A stretch of DNA of 64,000 bases from an uncultured Gemmataceae bacterium (GCA_937923405.1 CALDUY010000005.1:62001-126000); one strand, 5' to 3'. Counted from the stretch's first letter, positions 8,663 to 18,240 are shown. Program-made: numbers and translations. Notes: generated by a model not told the origin, from the letters alone.

Positions 8663-9910
8663 TCACTGAGAACCCGCCTGGCGTTCGACCTTCAGTCCCG
8701 GGATCGCTTTTTCCAGTTCCTCGACAGTTTCCTCGCTGACCCCCTCTCCCACAACAAGCAACAGATAACGAAGTTTGCTCAAACCGGAGAGTTTCTGGAC
8801 TCCCGCGCTGGTCAGCTTGGTTCGCCACAGATCCAAAGTGTCAAGGTTGGACAATTTGACCAAAGCCTCAACACCGCGATCGGTAATGTTCGTGAACGCC
8901 AAGTTTAATTCTCGAAGATTGGTCAGTGGCGTAAGCTGGTCAAGATCCTCGTCACGAATCGGCGTTCGAGCGAGATTCAACCGTTGCAGATCGCTCAAAG
9001 GGGCAAGATGCCGCCCCGAAGTTCGCGTCCCTGCCAAATCGAGCGACGTTAGCTTCTTCAACCCATCGAGATGAATCAGCCCGTTGTCCGTGATCTTGGT
9101 GTCGCTGAGCATTAAATTTTGTAGGCCGACCAATTTTCCCACAGCGCGGAGACCGGCATCGCCTACCTCGGTTCCCGCCAGGTCGAGTAGCTGCAGGTGA
9201 TTCAGCCCGACCAATTTCTCTAAGCCCGCATCGGTGATCTTCGTTCGCTCTAGCCCCAGGCTTCGTAGCGATGCGAGCTTGGCCAGTGACGACATGCCAA
9301 CATCATCGACAGCCGTACTACGCAAGTCGAGGTCGGTCAGCCTCGAACAACTCGTCAAGGCGTCCAATCCCCGACTGGTTACCTTCGTACCATACAACAA
9401 GAGCGTTTCTAACGATGCCAACCGCGAGAGGTGAGCCAATCCTGCGTCACCAACCTGAGTATGGCGAAGTCGAAGCGTTTTTAACTCTTTTAAGTCCGAA
9501 AGATGGGCCATTCCTGCATCGCCGATGAAGGCGTTGTCCAGCTGCAACAGTTCCAGATGAGCTAACGAAGCCAACGGTGCCAATCCCGCATCATCGACCC
9601 GGCTTCCAATCAACGTGAGTCGGCGTAACTCAACTAGATCTTTGATTGGTTTCACCGACGAATTATCGAGATGACCACCCAACGTCAGTCCGATAACAGG
9701 CTTACCTGGCAGAGAAGCGCTGCGTTCGATGTTCATAATGAACGGATCGAGTTGCTTCAGCGCCGCCGCTTCATTTGGCTTGGTTGCCGTCTCTTTGGCC
9801 ATCGGAGAGTCTGAGACATTTTGCTTGTTGTACTGAAGCAGCGTGATCAGCATCAGCAACCCAAATGCCACGATCACGATGGAGAAACCGATTACTGCTG
9901 TGCGATTCAT
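8663..9910 (-). CDS. Membrane-anchored leucine-rich-repeat protein
   Basis: 415 residues. Residues 5-25 are a single hydrophobic anchor (IGFSIVIVAFGLLMLITLLQ). From about residue 80 to 400 there are roughly thirteen repeats of about 24 residues with the pattern L..L.L..T.I.D.GL..L..L, for example LRSLGLERTKITDAGLEKLV. This is the cysteine-containing-like LRR type common in Planctomycetes and probably forms a binding solenoid outside the cytoplasmic membrane. Partner unknown. No clear ribosome-binding site precedes the ATG. It converges with the membrane-protein gene, 6 bases apart. Confidence 0.85.
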   Translation of the reverse strand: MNRTAVIGFSIVIVAFGLLMLITLLQYNKQNVSDSPMAKETATKPNEAAALKQLDPFIMNIERSASLPGKPVIGLTLGGHLDNSSVKPIKDLVELRRLTLIGSRVDDAGLAPLASLAHLELLQLDNAFIGDAGMAHLSDLKELKTLRLRHTQVGDAGLAHLSRLASLETLLLYGTKVTSRGLDALTSCSRLTDLDLRSTAVDDVGMSSLAKLASLRSLGLERTKITDAGLEKLVGLNHLQLLDLAGTEVGDAGLRAVGKLVGLQNLMLSDTKITDNGLIHLDGLKKLTSLDLAGTRTSGRHLAPLSDLQRLNLARTPIRDEDLDQLTPLTNLRELNLAFTNITDRGVEALVKLSNLDTLDLWRTKLTSAGVQKLSGLSKLRYLLLVVGEGVSEETVEELEKAIPGLKVERQAGSQ

Positions 9911-9986
9911 GATAAGGTTTCATCATAGTGAGAATTGAGAGGAGCTGGAACCAGCAAGCATGCTATCGCCAAGTTCAGAGGGCAAA

Positions 9987-10643
9987 ATGACCAGCGGAAG
10001 GCGAATCGGTGGCGTGGTGCTGTGCGGCGGTCGATCAAGTCGCATGGGCCGGCCAAAAGCCTGGCTCCCCGTGGGGCAGGAGACCATGCTAGCCCGCATA
10101 GTGCGTCTATTAAGCTCGGTGGTCTCACCAATCATTCTTGTCGCCGCTCCGAAACAATCACTACCTCCGCTTGAGATTCCCTGCGAGATCGTTCGTGATC
10201 CTGTAGGAGGGCGCGGCCCGCTAGAGGGCATAGCTCAAGGCCTTTCAACTCTCCAAGGGCGAGTTCAGGCCGCTTACGTTTCGTCCTGTGATGTTCCCTT
10301 GCTTCGCCCCAGATTTGTCGAACGCATGATTGCCCTTCTAGGGGAACACATGATCTGTATCCCGGAAGTGGATGGCTACTGTCATCCATTAGCTGCGGTT
10401 TATCAAGTCGAAGTAGCGGAACAAGCCAAGCAGTTGCTGCAAGCCGGTCTGTTTCGTCCGGTTTATCTGCTGGATCGCGTTCCATCCCGACGAGTGACAC
10501 TCGATGAGTTTCGCGATGTGGATCCCCAAGCAGACTCGCTGCGCAACACCAATACGCCGCCAGACTATGAAGCCGTTCTGCGAACGCTAGGATTACATCC
10601 AGCCCAAAACGCACTTCAGCCAGGAAACGAATCGCACCAATAG
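9987..10643 (+). CDS. mobA: Molybdenum cofactor guanylyltransferase MobA-like
   Basis: 218 residues from this start. Nucleotidyltransferase of the MobA/IspD fold: GGVVLCGGRSSRMGRPKAWL near the N-terminus is the NTP-binding loop with its conserved Lys, then VGGRGPLEGIAQGL and SCDVPLLRPRFV, where the Asp binds Mg2+. MobA attaches GMP to Mo-molybdopterin. The ATG at 9987 has AGAGGG 4 bases upstream; an in-frame ATG at 9960 would add nine residues. The gene lies 5 kb from the moeA cassette on the opposite strand, in keeping with a molybdenum or tungsten enzyme repertoire. A related transferase acting on another cofactor is possible. Confidence 0.82.
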   Translation: MTSGRRIGGVVLCGGRSSRMGRPKAWLPVGQETMLARIVRLLSSVVSPIILVAAPKQSLPPLEIPCEIVRDPVGGRGPLEGIAQGLSTLQGRVQAAYVSSCDVPLLRPRFVERMIALLGEHMICIPEVDGYCHPLAAVYQVEVAEQAKQLLQAGLFRPVYLLDRVPSRRVTLDEFRDVDPQADSLRNTNTPPDYEAVLRTLGLHPAQNALQPGNESHQ

Positions 10644-10728
10644 ACCGTTGGTCTTCCCCGGTTATGGAACCAGTTCCGCCTTCCTGGCTGCATCCGTATT
10701 CGATCTGGATTCAAAGCATCCAACGGTC

Positions 10729-11472
10729 CTACCGAGGTTTGGTGCGACTCACTCGGGTAGTCGAGAGTTGTTCGCCACGCGATTCCAGAGCGGTGGGGCA
10801 ATCACTCTGAAGCGAACACCGACTGCAATTAGGATCGACCTCCCAACAATGACTCTCGGCAATTTCGCTGATCGCATCCGTGAACTGGACCCCCTTGGCT
10901 TTAGGAACGAGATGCTCCAGAGCGGCACGCGCGGATTCGGGATCCTCTATGCTAGAGTCAATCAAACCTAAACGACGGGCACAGCGTAGCGTAGCCGCAT
11001 CGACAGGAATCGCATGGCCGCCTAGCGAACGTTGCACCACCCAAGATCCGACATATTCGTTCGCTGCTCCGTAGTTGGTCAATTTTTTGGCGGCCTGTTT
11101 GACTCCTTTTTTGTGCAGATCTTCTAACTCAAAGGCGAAGCGCTCCTCGAACACTTCTTGCAAAAATGCTACCAGGCGCTGCGCTCGCGTCTCGGCATCG
11201 GAAAGCCCAGCTAGTGCTTCTTCCAGCTCGCGAATAGTGCTAACTCGAATTTCGTTCCAGTCGAAAAAGCGAGTTTTGAGATTCTCAAAGGCGAGCTGGG
11301 CTTGAGCCAGGGTCGCGTTTTCACGGCACAAGGCGAAGATCACCTGCTCCAGGACCGGCAAATTGGCACAAACGGACTCCTCCTTACTGCTTTTTCCTCG
11401 GGAATCAGTTCCCGAATTAGCGACCGCCAGCAGTTGGTTCAGAGTACGTTGTTTGTTCGTCGTAGTTGCCAT
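10729..11472 (-). CDS. Endonuclease III-like HhH-GPD DNA glycosylase with Fe-S cluster
   Basis: 247 residues. The C-terminus has the exact endonuclease III iron-sulphur pattern C-x6-C-x2-C-x5-C (CWEVDPNCSRCSLQSDC). Upstream, IPVDAATLRCARRLGL matches the segment holding the catalytic Asp (VDTH in E. coli Nth). The helix-hairpin-helix, normally LPGVGRKTA, is replaced by TNYGAANEYVGSWVV. No lysine stands where the Schiff-base Lys of Nth would be, so a bifunctional lyase is doubtful. The N-terminal 40 residues are polar and probably disordered. It lies 12 bases downstream of rbfA, with AGGAG before the ATG, as last gene of the nusA operon. Substrate unknown. Confidence 0.8.
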   Translation of the reverse strand: MATTTNKQRTLNQLLAVANSGTDSRGKSSKEESVCANLPVLEQVIFALCRENATLAQAQLAFENLKTRFFDWNEIRVSTIRELEEALAGLSDAETRAQRLVAFLQEVFEERFAFELEDLHKKGVKQAAKKLTNYGAANEYVGSWVVQRSLGGHAIPVDAATLRCARRLGLIDSSIEDPESARAALEHLVPKAKGVQFTDAISEIAESHCWEVDPNCSRCSLQSDCPTALESRGEQLSTTRVSRTKPR

Positions 11473-11484
11473 GGGGACTCCTTT

Positions 11485-11910
11485 TTAGCTTTCCTCAACG
11501 GCCGCCGATCCATCGGACGGCTCGGTCGACTGTGGCTCCTCCTCAGTCGACTCGGTGGCCTGAGAGGATTGAGCCAACGCCTCGTGAATGAGTCGGGCCA
11601 CCTCCAGGCTCTTCTTCACCCCCTCGTCTAGAACAAACGTGACATGAGGGGTATAACGAGTTTGCAAACGATCGGCAATCTTCGACTGAAGAAATCCCGT
11701 CGCATGCTTTAACCCGTGCATCGACAACTGCTGCTCTTTCTCTGTCCCCATGATCGAAACGTAGATCTTCGCGTGCTGCAGATCTCCAGATACTTCTGCC
11801 CGGGTCACGGTAACCTGCTTGACGCGCGGATCGCGTAGCTCAAAAAGAATCGTCTCGCTGGCCACCTCGCGGATCGCTTCAGCTACTCGTGCTAGTCGGT
11901 GCGTTTTCAT
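11485..11910 (-). CDS. rbfA: Ribosome-binding factor A
   Basis: 141 residues. RbfA binds the 30S subunit during maturation of 16S rRNA. Recognised by the start MKTHRLARVAEAIREVASETI, by VTVTRAEVSGDLQHAKIYVS and by TPHVTFVLDEGVKKSLEVARL near residue 95. The last 30 residues are acidic and low in complexity (TESTEEEPQSTEPSDG), an extension beyond the folded KH-like domain. It follows DUF503 by 30 bases in the order nusA-infB-DUF503-rbfA, which is conserved in many bacteria. Confidence 0.95.
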   Translation of the reverse strand: MKTHRLARVAEAIREVASETILFELRDPRVKQVTVTRAEVSGDLQHAKIYVSIMGTEKEQQLSMHGLKHATGFLQSKIADRLQTRYTPHVTFVLDEGVKKSLEVARLIHEALAQSSQATESTEEEPQSTEPSDGSAAVEES

Positions 11911-11940
11911 GGTTCGTTTCCCATCTACCGCGCGGAGGAA

Positions 11941-12222
11941 TTACTCTAAATCCATTTCATAGTCGACAAATTCGGCGACGGGATGAGATCGCAGAGCCGA
12001 CAGGATTTGCTCAAATGCCGTCTTGATGTGTGAGGCAGCATTGCTGACCATGGCTAATCCCAAAACCACCAGTTTGCGATCCTCCTCGGCATCCACTTCG
12101 GCGATCGAGACGTTGAAGGCGTTTTGCAATCGATCCTTGATCGAACGAACGATCTGACGCTTGTCTTTGAGCGAGCGCGATTCTCGAACAATCAACCGAA
12201 CACGTAGTGAGCCTACATTCAT
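11941..12222 (-). CDS. DUF503 (YlxP-like) protein
   Basis: 93 residues of the DUF503 family: start MNVGSLRVRLIVRESRSLKDKRQIV, then RLQNAFNVSIAEVDAEEDRK. The family is small and cytoplasmic, and its place between infB and rbfA suggests a role in ribosome assembly, though its molecular function is not firmly established. The length is normal for the family. It is 30 bases upstream of rbfA and separated from infB by 89 bases that hold a perfect hairpin. Confidence 0.9.
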   Translation of the reverse strand: MNVGSLRVRLIVRESRSLKDKRQIVRSIKDRLQNAFNVSIAEVDAEEDRKLVVLGLAMVSNAASHIKTAFEQILSALRSHPVAEFVDYEMDLE

Positions 12223-12258
12223 AATACTCTGGAGACCAGAATCTGGTCAGCGGGAATC

Positions 12259-12290
12259 TAGCGAGAGCAAACGCACATTTGCTCTCGCTA
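12259..12290. repeat. Perfect 13-bp inverted repeat between infB and DUF503
   Basis: TAGCGAGAGCAAA and its exact complement flank a 6-base loop (CGCACA). On the minus-strand transcript it forms a strong hairpin 22 bases after the infB stop. No T run follows on either strand, so it is not a standard intrinsic terminator. It may protect or process the operon mRNA between infB and the downstream genes. Confidence 0.6.
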
Positions 12291-12311
12291 GAGAGGTAGT
12301 AAAGAGGAAGG

Positions 12312-15300
12312 TCAGGACAGCGTTCGCTGTACCTGTTCGACCTTGAAACATTCAATAGTATCGCCGACTTTGACGTCATCGTAGCCGGCTATTTTCAGAC
12401 CACATTCAAATCCTTCGCGCACTTCACGCACGTCATCCTTGAAGCGTTTGAGCGATTCCAAACCAACGAATCGATCGGGCGGCGGATAGACCACAACACC
12501 ACCACGAATGACGCGGACCTTGGCCGAACGATCGATCACTCCTTGAGTGACAAAACAGCCAGCAATGTTACCAACGCGACTGATCTTGAACGTTTCGCGA
12601 ACATTAGCTCGCCCCAGATGAACAATCTCTTCGCGTGGTTTGAGCTTGCCTTCTAGAGCAGCGCGAATGTCATCCGCCAGTTTGTAGATGATGTCGTACT
12701 CGCGCAATTGGACTCCGCGTTCCTCGGCCAGGGCCAGGGCATCATTATCAGGCACGACGTTGAAGCCGACAATAATCGTGTCCTCAGGTGAAGTCAGAGC
12801 GAGCTGCACATCGCTGACATTGATTCCGCCGATCCCGGTATGCAGTACGCGAACTCGGACTTCTTCGTGGTGCAATTTCTCCAATTCGTTGCGGATCGCT
12901 TCGATCGAACCACGTGCATCGGCCTTGACAATCACTTTCAACTCGGCGATCTTGGAATCCTTGAGACTTTCCAAGGTAACCGGCATACGCGACTTCAACG
13001 ATTTCTCGCGTTGCTTCGCTTTGCGTTCGGCGGCGATCTCAGCAGCGGTCGACAAGTCCGGCACAACGTGGAAGGTATCGTCGGCGTTGGGCACCTCGTC
13101 TAAACCAAGAATACGTACCGGCACACTAGGACCGGCCGATTCGATTACTCGTCCGAGATCGTCGAACATCTTGCGAACGCTGCCATACGTTGCCCCGCAG
13201 AGAACGACATCGCCTGGTTTGAGGGTGCCATTCTGGACCAACAACGTCGCTTGAACACCTTCTTTTTCAGATAAATGCGCTTCTAAACAGGTTCCCGACG
13301 CCGGCTTGTTGGGGTTAGCCTTCAAATCCGCCAACTCTGCTACGACCGAAAGTTGATCGAGGAGATCATCGATCCCCTTGCCGATCTTTGCACTGGTATG
13401 TACAAACGGGACGTCGCCGCCCATCGTGTCGGGAATTAACCCCAACGACATGAGCATTTGTTCTGTCTTACGGATATTGGCATCGGGTAAATCCACTTTG
13501 TTGATCGCGACAACAATGTTTACCTCAGCCGCCTTGGCGTGGCTGATCGCCTCTTCAGTTTGAGGCATGACCCCATCGTTGGCCGCTACCACGATGACCG
13601 CGATGTCAGTGACGTTGGCCCCACGGGCACGCATTTTGGTAAATGCTTCGTGGCCAGGAGTGTCGAGAAAGGTGATCGGTTTTCCGTCCTTCTCCACTCG
13701 CCAAGCGCGGATGACCTGAGTGATCCCCCCCGCTTCCGTCGAAACAACGTCCGACTTCAACCCATACGTCTCGCGAATCCGATCCAACAACGAGGTTTTG
13801 CCATGATCGACATGGCCCATGATGGTAACAATAGGAGCGCGAGGTTGCAGTTCCTCGGGGTTATCGGCTAGTTCATGGAAAGCAATGAGATCGCCCTCCG
13901 CGTCCGCCGCACGCTTGATCTCCAGCTCCTTGCCGAAGTCAAGAGCCACCAGTTCCGCGACATCAGTATCGATGACGGAATTGATATTCGTTGTCGGAGC
14001 CAAGCCATGCGCAAGGAGTTTGAACAGAACCTCGCCCGCTTTTCGCCCGATTGCTTCGGAGAGCGAACGAACCGTAATCGGTGGGCTGATCGGAATTTTG
14101 CCGATCCGATCAACCGTTGGAGGCTGCTTGGGTAAACGACGTCGAGGATCTTTGCGATGACGCGGACTCTCATCATCGAGAACAGTTACCTTGCCACCGC
14201 GAATATCGACTCCGACCTGGGCTTTGCGGCGCGCTTGTCGTTCGCTACGCTCTTTGTGGCGATCGGCACGCCCGGCGACTCCTCCAGAGCCTGAGATCGA
14301 CTTGCGCCCACGAACTCGACCGTCTTCCTCATCGAAAAATTCGTTGTCGATCGAATGGGGAATTCCCCCAGAAGTTCCTCCAGGCGGCGATTGTTGCTGC
14401 TTGCGAATTCGCTCTTCGATCTCTCGAACGGAGATGTTACTACCACGTCCTTCGAGTCCAGCAAGCGTAGCGGCATCGATGTTCGCAATTTTTCGCGGGC
14501 CGGCTGGCTGCTGAGTCGCTGGCTTGGGCTGCTCAGGCGGTTTCGGCGTTCGCTGCTGCGAAGTGGCTATGCGAAACTGCTGACCCGGGCGGGGCTGCCC
14601 CGGACGAGGAGGCCGTTGTCCGGTTCCTCCCTGTCCTCCGCCTCCTCCCTGTCCCCCTCCTGGACGAGGTCCAGAGCCGCCCAGATTGCGAATAGGAGGA
14701 CGATTGCCAACTGGCATCGATCCAGCCGGCCGCTGAGCAGTGGGAGTCAGCGCAGTGGAAACCGGTGGAGTGCTAGCCGGTGGGGTAGAGGCCGACGGAG
14801 TAGGAGTCGGCGGAGTAGAAATCGACGGAGTAGGAGCCGCTGATGTCGAACTCGCCGCAGGACGCACAGGCTCCCCTGATTTGGCCGGTGGTGGCGTCGA
14901 GGGCGGCGGCGTAGCCGTCGATTCGGTCTTGGCCGCAGGTACAACCGGATTTGCAGATGGGATAATAGGTTTCTCCGTGGGAACAGAAGCGGCTCCAGAA
15001 GCAGCTGGAGCAGAGGGCATTTCTGGTTTTACTGGTTGTTTGGGCAAAGTAGTTGGTGCAGAGGGCACGGTCACCGGGGGAGCCGGAGCAACCGGAGTGT
15101 CACTCGCTACTCCTGGAGCTGGTGGTTCAGGTTTAGCCAGTGGTGAAGCAGCAGTAGAAGAGGGCGTTGTTTCGACGACTGACTTCGCGGCCGTCCTAGC
15201 AGCAGGCACCGAGGGTTCCGGTTTTGGCTCGGGCTTGGGGGGAATGTTTTTGGGCTTTCCGTCCAGATTAACTAGTTTACGAACCGGGGGCGGCACTACC

Positions 15301-15524
15301 GGTGCTGCAGGTGGCGGCGGAACCTCAGCCTTGGCCTGGGCTTTTGTCGCTCCACGCTTGACCAGCTGCAGGATTTGCTCGCGTGTTTCCGGTTCAATCG
15401 TACTAAGCTGATTTTTCACATCGAGACCATGTTGTTGGCAGAGCACCAACAAATCTTTTGTCTCCATGCCCAACTCGCGTGCTAGCGCGAAGATGCGCAC
15501 CTTTTCTTTCTTCTGCTGCTGCAA
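12312..15524 (-). CDS. infB: Translation initiation factor IF-2
   Basis: 1070 residues, long for the family. GTPase that places initiator tRNA on the 30S subunit. The N-terminal IF2_N domain ([12 protein letters not shown]) is followed by a linker of nearly 400 residues rich in Pro, Ala, Ser and Thr, and then a second IF2_N-like part near residue 480. The G domain begins near residue 570 with [16 protein letters not shown], then [15 protein letters not shown] and NKVDLP. The start is TTG at 15524: GGGGAG lies about 6 bases upstream and the IF2_N domain begins within nine residues, so no later start fits. A gap of 145 bases separates it from nusA. Confidence 0.96.
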   Translation of the reverse strand: MQQQKKEKVRIFALARELGMETKDLLVLCQQHGLDVKNQLSTIEPETREQILQLVKRGATKAQAKAEVPPPPAAPVVPPPVRKLVNLDGKPKNIPPKPEPKPEPSVPAARTAAKSVVETTPSSTAASPLAKPEPPAPGVASDTPVAPAPPVTVPSAPTTLPKQPVKPEMPSAPAASGAASVPTEKPIIPSANPVVPAAKTESTATPPPSTPPPAKSGEPVRPAASSTSAAPTPSISTPPTPTPSASTPPASTPPVSTALTPTAQRPAGSMPVGNRPPIRNLGGSGPRPGGGQGGGGGQGGTGQRPPRPGQPRPGQQFRIATSQQRTPKPPEQPKPATQQPAGPRKIANIDAATLAGLEGRGSNISVREIEERIRKQQQSPPGGTSGGIPHSIDNEFFDEEDGRVRGRKSISGSGGVAGRADRHKERSERQARRKAQVGVDIRGGKVTVLDDESPRHRKDPRRRLPKQPPTVDRIGKIPISPPITVRSLSEAIGRKAGEVLFKLLAHGLAPTTNINSVIDTDVAELVALDFGKELEIKRAADAEGDLIAFHELADNPEELQPRAPIVTIMGHVDHGKTSLLDRIRETYGLKSDVVSTEAGGITQVIRAWRVEKDGKPITFLDTPGHEAFTKMRARGANVTDIAVIVVAANDGVMPQTEEAISHAKAAEVNIVVAINKVDLPDANIRKTEQMLMSLGLIPDTMGGDVPFVHTSAKIGKGIDDLLDQLSVVAELADLKANPNKPASGTCLEAHLSEKEGVQATLLVQNGTLKPGDVVLCGATYGSVRKMFDDLGRVIESAGPSVPVRILGLDEVPNADDTFHVVPDLSTAAEIAAERKAKQREKSLKSRMPVTLESLKDSKIAELKVIVKADARGSIEAIRNELEKLHHEEVRVRVLHTGIGGINVSDVQLALTSPEDTIIVGFNVVPDNDALALAEERGVQLREYDIIYKLADDIRAALEGKLKPREEIVHLGRANVRETFKISRVGNIAGCFVTQGVIDRSAKVRVIRGGVVVYPPPDRFVGLESLKRFKDDVREVREGFECGLKIAGYDDVKVGDTIECFKVEQVQRTLS

Positions 15525-15669
15525 GCGGCACTCCCCGTGGTCAGATCGTCAAAACATAAGAATTCCCCCGCCAACGTAGGTTTGCTTCAGGGGGTCAACC
15601 AATTTCCATACTTCTATTCTACCTAAGTCGCCATTTAGGAAAAGAGATCCTGTCGAACAACCTGCATTC

Positions 15670-17202
15670 TCAGGTATCGATTGATCGCTCATCCAGATTC
15701 TGGCCCGATTCTTCTATTGGACTTTCCGTTTCCTGCTGATTCTCGTCGCAAGCGTCCTGTGGCGTTTCATAAGCTCCAAGCGGAGGCTCAACTTGGCGTT
15801 CCGGTTCGGATTCTTCGGTTCTCTGGTCGCTTACCTCTGCTTGTTCGCTCTGTTCTTCGATAGGCTCAACCGCTGCTGTCTCTTCGGTGGTATCCGACGA
15901 CTGCAACTCCTCATCTTTCTTGAACAAGCTATCAAGCCGTTCCTCCGCAGTGGGCTTGGTCACCGGAGCGAGAACCGGAGCTTCGCGAGTCGGTTTGGGG
16001 GTCTTAGGCGCTCGTTCAGCCTCCTGCGAAGCCTCATCGGCGTAAGCGATCATCTCGGCTGCCGACTCTTCGTCAATCCCACCCATTTCGCTGAGTTCTG
16101 CGGGCGTCAGAACTGCAATATCCTCGAAGGACAGGAATCCTTGCTCGATCAATGCCTCGACCAATTCGGGCTGCACTCCTGGCATTTCCATGAACTGGCT
16201 CTCGGCCTTCTCAATGGCAGCTCCCAGTTCATCGGCAGTCATAATCTCGATGTCCCAGTCCACCAGTTTCGAGGCCAAGCGAACATTCTGCCCGCGTCGA
16301 CCGATCGCTAAGGACAGCTGATCCTCTTTGACCAGAACAATCGCTCGCTGAAGCATTTCATAGAGAAACACTTCTTCCACTGTTGCCGGTTGTAAGGCGT
16401 TCTGAATCAGCACTTGGAGAGAATCGTTCCAGCGAACAATATCGATGCGTTCTACCCCGCCCAGTTCCTCGACGATATTCTTGATCCGGCTTCCGCGAAC
16501 TCCGACGCAGGCTCCGACACAGTCGACACGGCTATCGATGGAACTGACCGCCACCTTGGTTCGATAGCCCGCTTCGCGAGCCACTCGCTCGATCTTGATC
16601 GTACGATCCTCGATTTCGGGAATCTCTCGCTCAAACAACCGGCGGACAAAATCCGGACTGGTACGGGAGAGAATTACCTTCACGCGATGCCCGCTCTTTT
16701 TGACGTCGAGAACCAAGGCACGAATTTTTTCACCGATGTGGTGCGTCTCCCCCGGAATCTGTTCACTGCGTGGCAGAATTGCTTCGGTCTTGCCGATCGA
16801 GACAATCGCCGCTCCGCCTTCCATGCGTTGGACAACGCCCGGCTGAGCCAGCAATTGACCTTTTTGTTTTTCTAGATCGACCATCAAGCTGGCCGATTCT
16901 TCCTCTCGAAACAGCTGGATCATTTGCTGTTTCGCCGCCTGCGCTGCAATACGGCCAAGCACTCCGGAATGCGGATCGATCAGCTTGTCGCCTTTGCGAG
17001 CCGTGATCGTACCCCGTTGACGATCAATTTCGATGAGTACATCCTCATCATCGCCGTAGTGTTTACCGATCGCCAGTCGGATCGCGCGTTCGATGGCCGT
17101 GAAGGCGGTTTCCCGATGAATTCCCTTTTCGCGTTCCAGTTGGTCGAGAACGCGCAACAGATCCTGGCCTACTCGGCTCTTATCGTTCTGAATAGCACTC
17201 AT
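15670..17202 (-). CDS. nusA: Transcription termination/antitermination factor NusA
   Basis: 510 residues. RNA-polymerase-binding factor that modulates pausing and termination. Order: N-terminal polymerase-binding domain (residues 1-125), S1 domain (about 130-200), two KH domains (about 215-345; VGACVGVRGSRIKNIVEELG and LAIGRRGQNVRLASKL), a helix-hairpin-helix (about 350-395), then an acidic Glu/Gln-rich tail of about 110 residues that is poorly conserved. First gene of the infB operon. RimP, which usually precedes nusA, is absent here. An intrinsic-terminator-like hairpin sits 42 bases upstream of the ATG. Confidence 0.96.
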   Translation of the reverse strand: MSAIQNDKSRVGQDLLRVLDQLEREKGIHRETAFTAIERAIRLAIGKHYGDDEDVLIEIDRQRGTITARKGDKLIDPHSGVLGRIAAQAAKQQMIQLFREEESASLMVDLEKQKGQLLAQPGVVQRMEGGAAIVSIGKTEAILPRSEQIPGETHHIGEKIRALVLDVKKSGHRVKVILSRTSPDFVRRLFEREIPEIEDRTIKIERVAREAGYRTKVAVSSIDSRVDCVGACVGVRGSRIKNIVEELGGVERIDIVRWNDSLQVLIQNALQPATVEEVFLYEMLQRAIVLVKEDQLSLAIGRRGQNVRLASKLVDWDIEIMTADELGAAIEKAESQFMEMPGVQPELVEALIEQGFLSFEDIAVLTPAELSEMGGIDEESAAEMIAYADEASQEAERAPKTPKPTREAPVLAPVTKPTAEERLDSLFKKDEELQSSDTTEETAAVEPIEEQSEQAEVSDQRTEESEPERQVEPPLGAYETPQDACDENQQETESPIEESGQNLDERSIDT

Positions 17203-17243
17203 GATAGTCTCGAAGCCTGTAAGATGTCGCGAGTCCTTTCAAC

Positions 17244-17274
17244 CAACAAAAACAGGTGGGACAAATCCCACCTG
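17244..17274 (-). terminator. Intrinsic terminator or attenuator in the nusA leader
   Basis: On the minus strand CAGGTGGGA and TCCCACCTG form a perfect 9-bp stem with a TTTG loop, followed at once by TTTTTGTT. The T run ends 42 bases before the nusA ATG at 17202. Because the next minus-strand gene upstream is more than 760 bases away, this may act as an attenuator of nusA rather than as the end of another gene. Confidence 0.7.
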
Positions 17275-17878
17275 GCTGCGATTTCGAAGCCTGGCGCGGG
17301 CAGTTCTGGCCCTGACCAAGTACCTGCCCTGTGTCCGCATCCGAACCCAAGCGAAGGACTTGTCTCCACTACGCCCCATCGTCCCTCATTCTATCTGTCG
17401 TATTGCACCCGTTGGATGAAGTCGAGGTTTGCCCATCGACTCACCGTCGCAGTTCTGGATGCCCGAAGAAGATTCAGCGGAGCGTCAATCTGAACTAACT
17501 GGCCTGGCCTTGTTCCAATCGCAAGCAATCTGGTTGACCAAGCTCAGCGATTCGTCAGGTTCGTGCATGACTAGAATCTATTGTGGCGCTGAATCGCTTT
17601 CGGAGCAAGAGCAAGACTTCACTTATTTGCCGATACTCGATACTCCTCTAGTCTAGCTCGCGATCGAGGCATGGCTCATCGAGTTGCTGTCTTGAGCATC
17701 CTCTGCTTACCGTCGTCGATTGTCGAATTCCATCAACTCAGGGTGATCGTTCCCATTCATTTGGAATACCCTTCAACTCTTGGAAACAATATTTTGGCCG
17801 AGGTAGACAAAAGACGAGGAACGAAGACTTTCTAAGAAAATTCTCTGTCCGCCAACTGAGACGAACACGATGAAAGGG
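17275..17878. other. Intergenic region without recognised gene
   Basis: About 600 bases upstream of the nusA leader. Both strands were read. Only short frames without family resemblance or ribosome-binding sites are present, and no tRNA, RNase P, tmRNA or SRP RNA signature was found. It must contain the nusA promoter, but no convincing pair of hexamers was identified. RimP, expected here in many bacteria, is not encoded. Confidence 0.5.
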
Positions 17879-17969
17879 GTGTCACGCCGAGATGTTTGCT
17901 GAGGACAATGAGGCCCAAGGCGCTATAGGTGGTCAAAGACGATCCCGTCTCGGCGAGACACTCTTTTTT
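17879..17969 (+). ncRNA. Candidate structured small RNA ending in a terminator-like stem
   Basis: GTGTCACGCCGAGAT at 17879-17893 pairs with GTCTCGGCGAGACAC at 17947-17961: fourteen pairs, one of them G-U, and one A-A mismatch. The 3' arm runs straight into TCTTTTTT (17962-17969). The 53 bases between the arms are too many for an ordinary terminator loop, so this looks like a compact plus-strand RNA of about 90 bases closed by a long helix. No known RNA family is recognised and the promoter is not identified. It could instead be an odd terminator of a longer plus-strand transcript. Confidence 0.35.
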
Positions 17970-18240
17970 ATTCCGTCGTCTGCCGCTGGTAGATCCAAGC
18001 GCGAATGAATCGTACCGTTTGCTCGATCACATCGACCGAGAACAAAACAACTAAAGGAGAATTCATCAGAATTCGAGCATCAGCCTCACGGGACTCACTG
18101 CACCGAAAAGGATTCTCCTGCAGGGCCCGATCCACTGCCAACATAGCGAGTTCAATCCGCGAACGCATCAGGCCATCCGCTTGTTTCCAGGCCTGAATGA
18201 CTTCAGCCATAGCCGAGAGCGGTTTTTCGACGCTGTACAT
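17968..18240 (-). CDS. RelE/ParE-like toxin-fold protein, no antitoxin seen
   Basis: 90 residues. The C-terminal half, with ENPFRCSESREADARILMNSPLVVLFSVD followed by QTVRFIRAWIYQ, follows the pattern of small RelE/ParE-type proteins (short helices, then the strands ILxxxPLVVxFxVD and TVRxxRxW). No antitoxin gene is adjacent: the nearest gene on this strand is 200 bases away and encodes a PEP-CTERM protein. It may be a solitary or domesticated copy. The stop codon overlaps the T run of the candidate RNA on the other strand. Confidence 0.55.
   Translation of the reverse strand: MYSVEKPLSAMAEVIQAWKQADGLMRSRIELAMLAVDRALQENPFRCSESREADARILMNSPLVVLFSVDVIEQTVRFIRAWIYQRQTTE

Noticed and set aside
14740..15411. 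Long Gly/Val/Ala-rich reading frame antisense to infB
   Set aside because: It is the mirror of the low-complexity Pro/Ala/Thr linker of IF-2; it has no domain and no ribosome-binding site.
17203..17878. Search for rimP or a housekeeping RNA upstream of nusA
   Set aside because: No frame with RimP features and no signature of RNase P RNA, tmRNA or SRP RNA was found.
17968..18240. Complete toxin-antitoxin module
   Set aside because: Only a toxin-like gene is seen; no antitoxin frame lies on either side.
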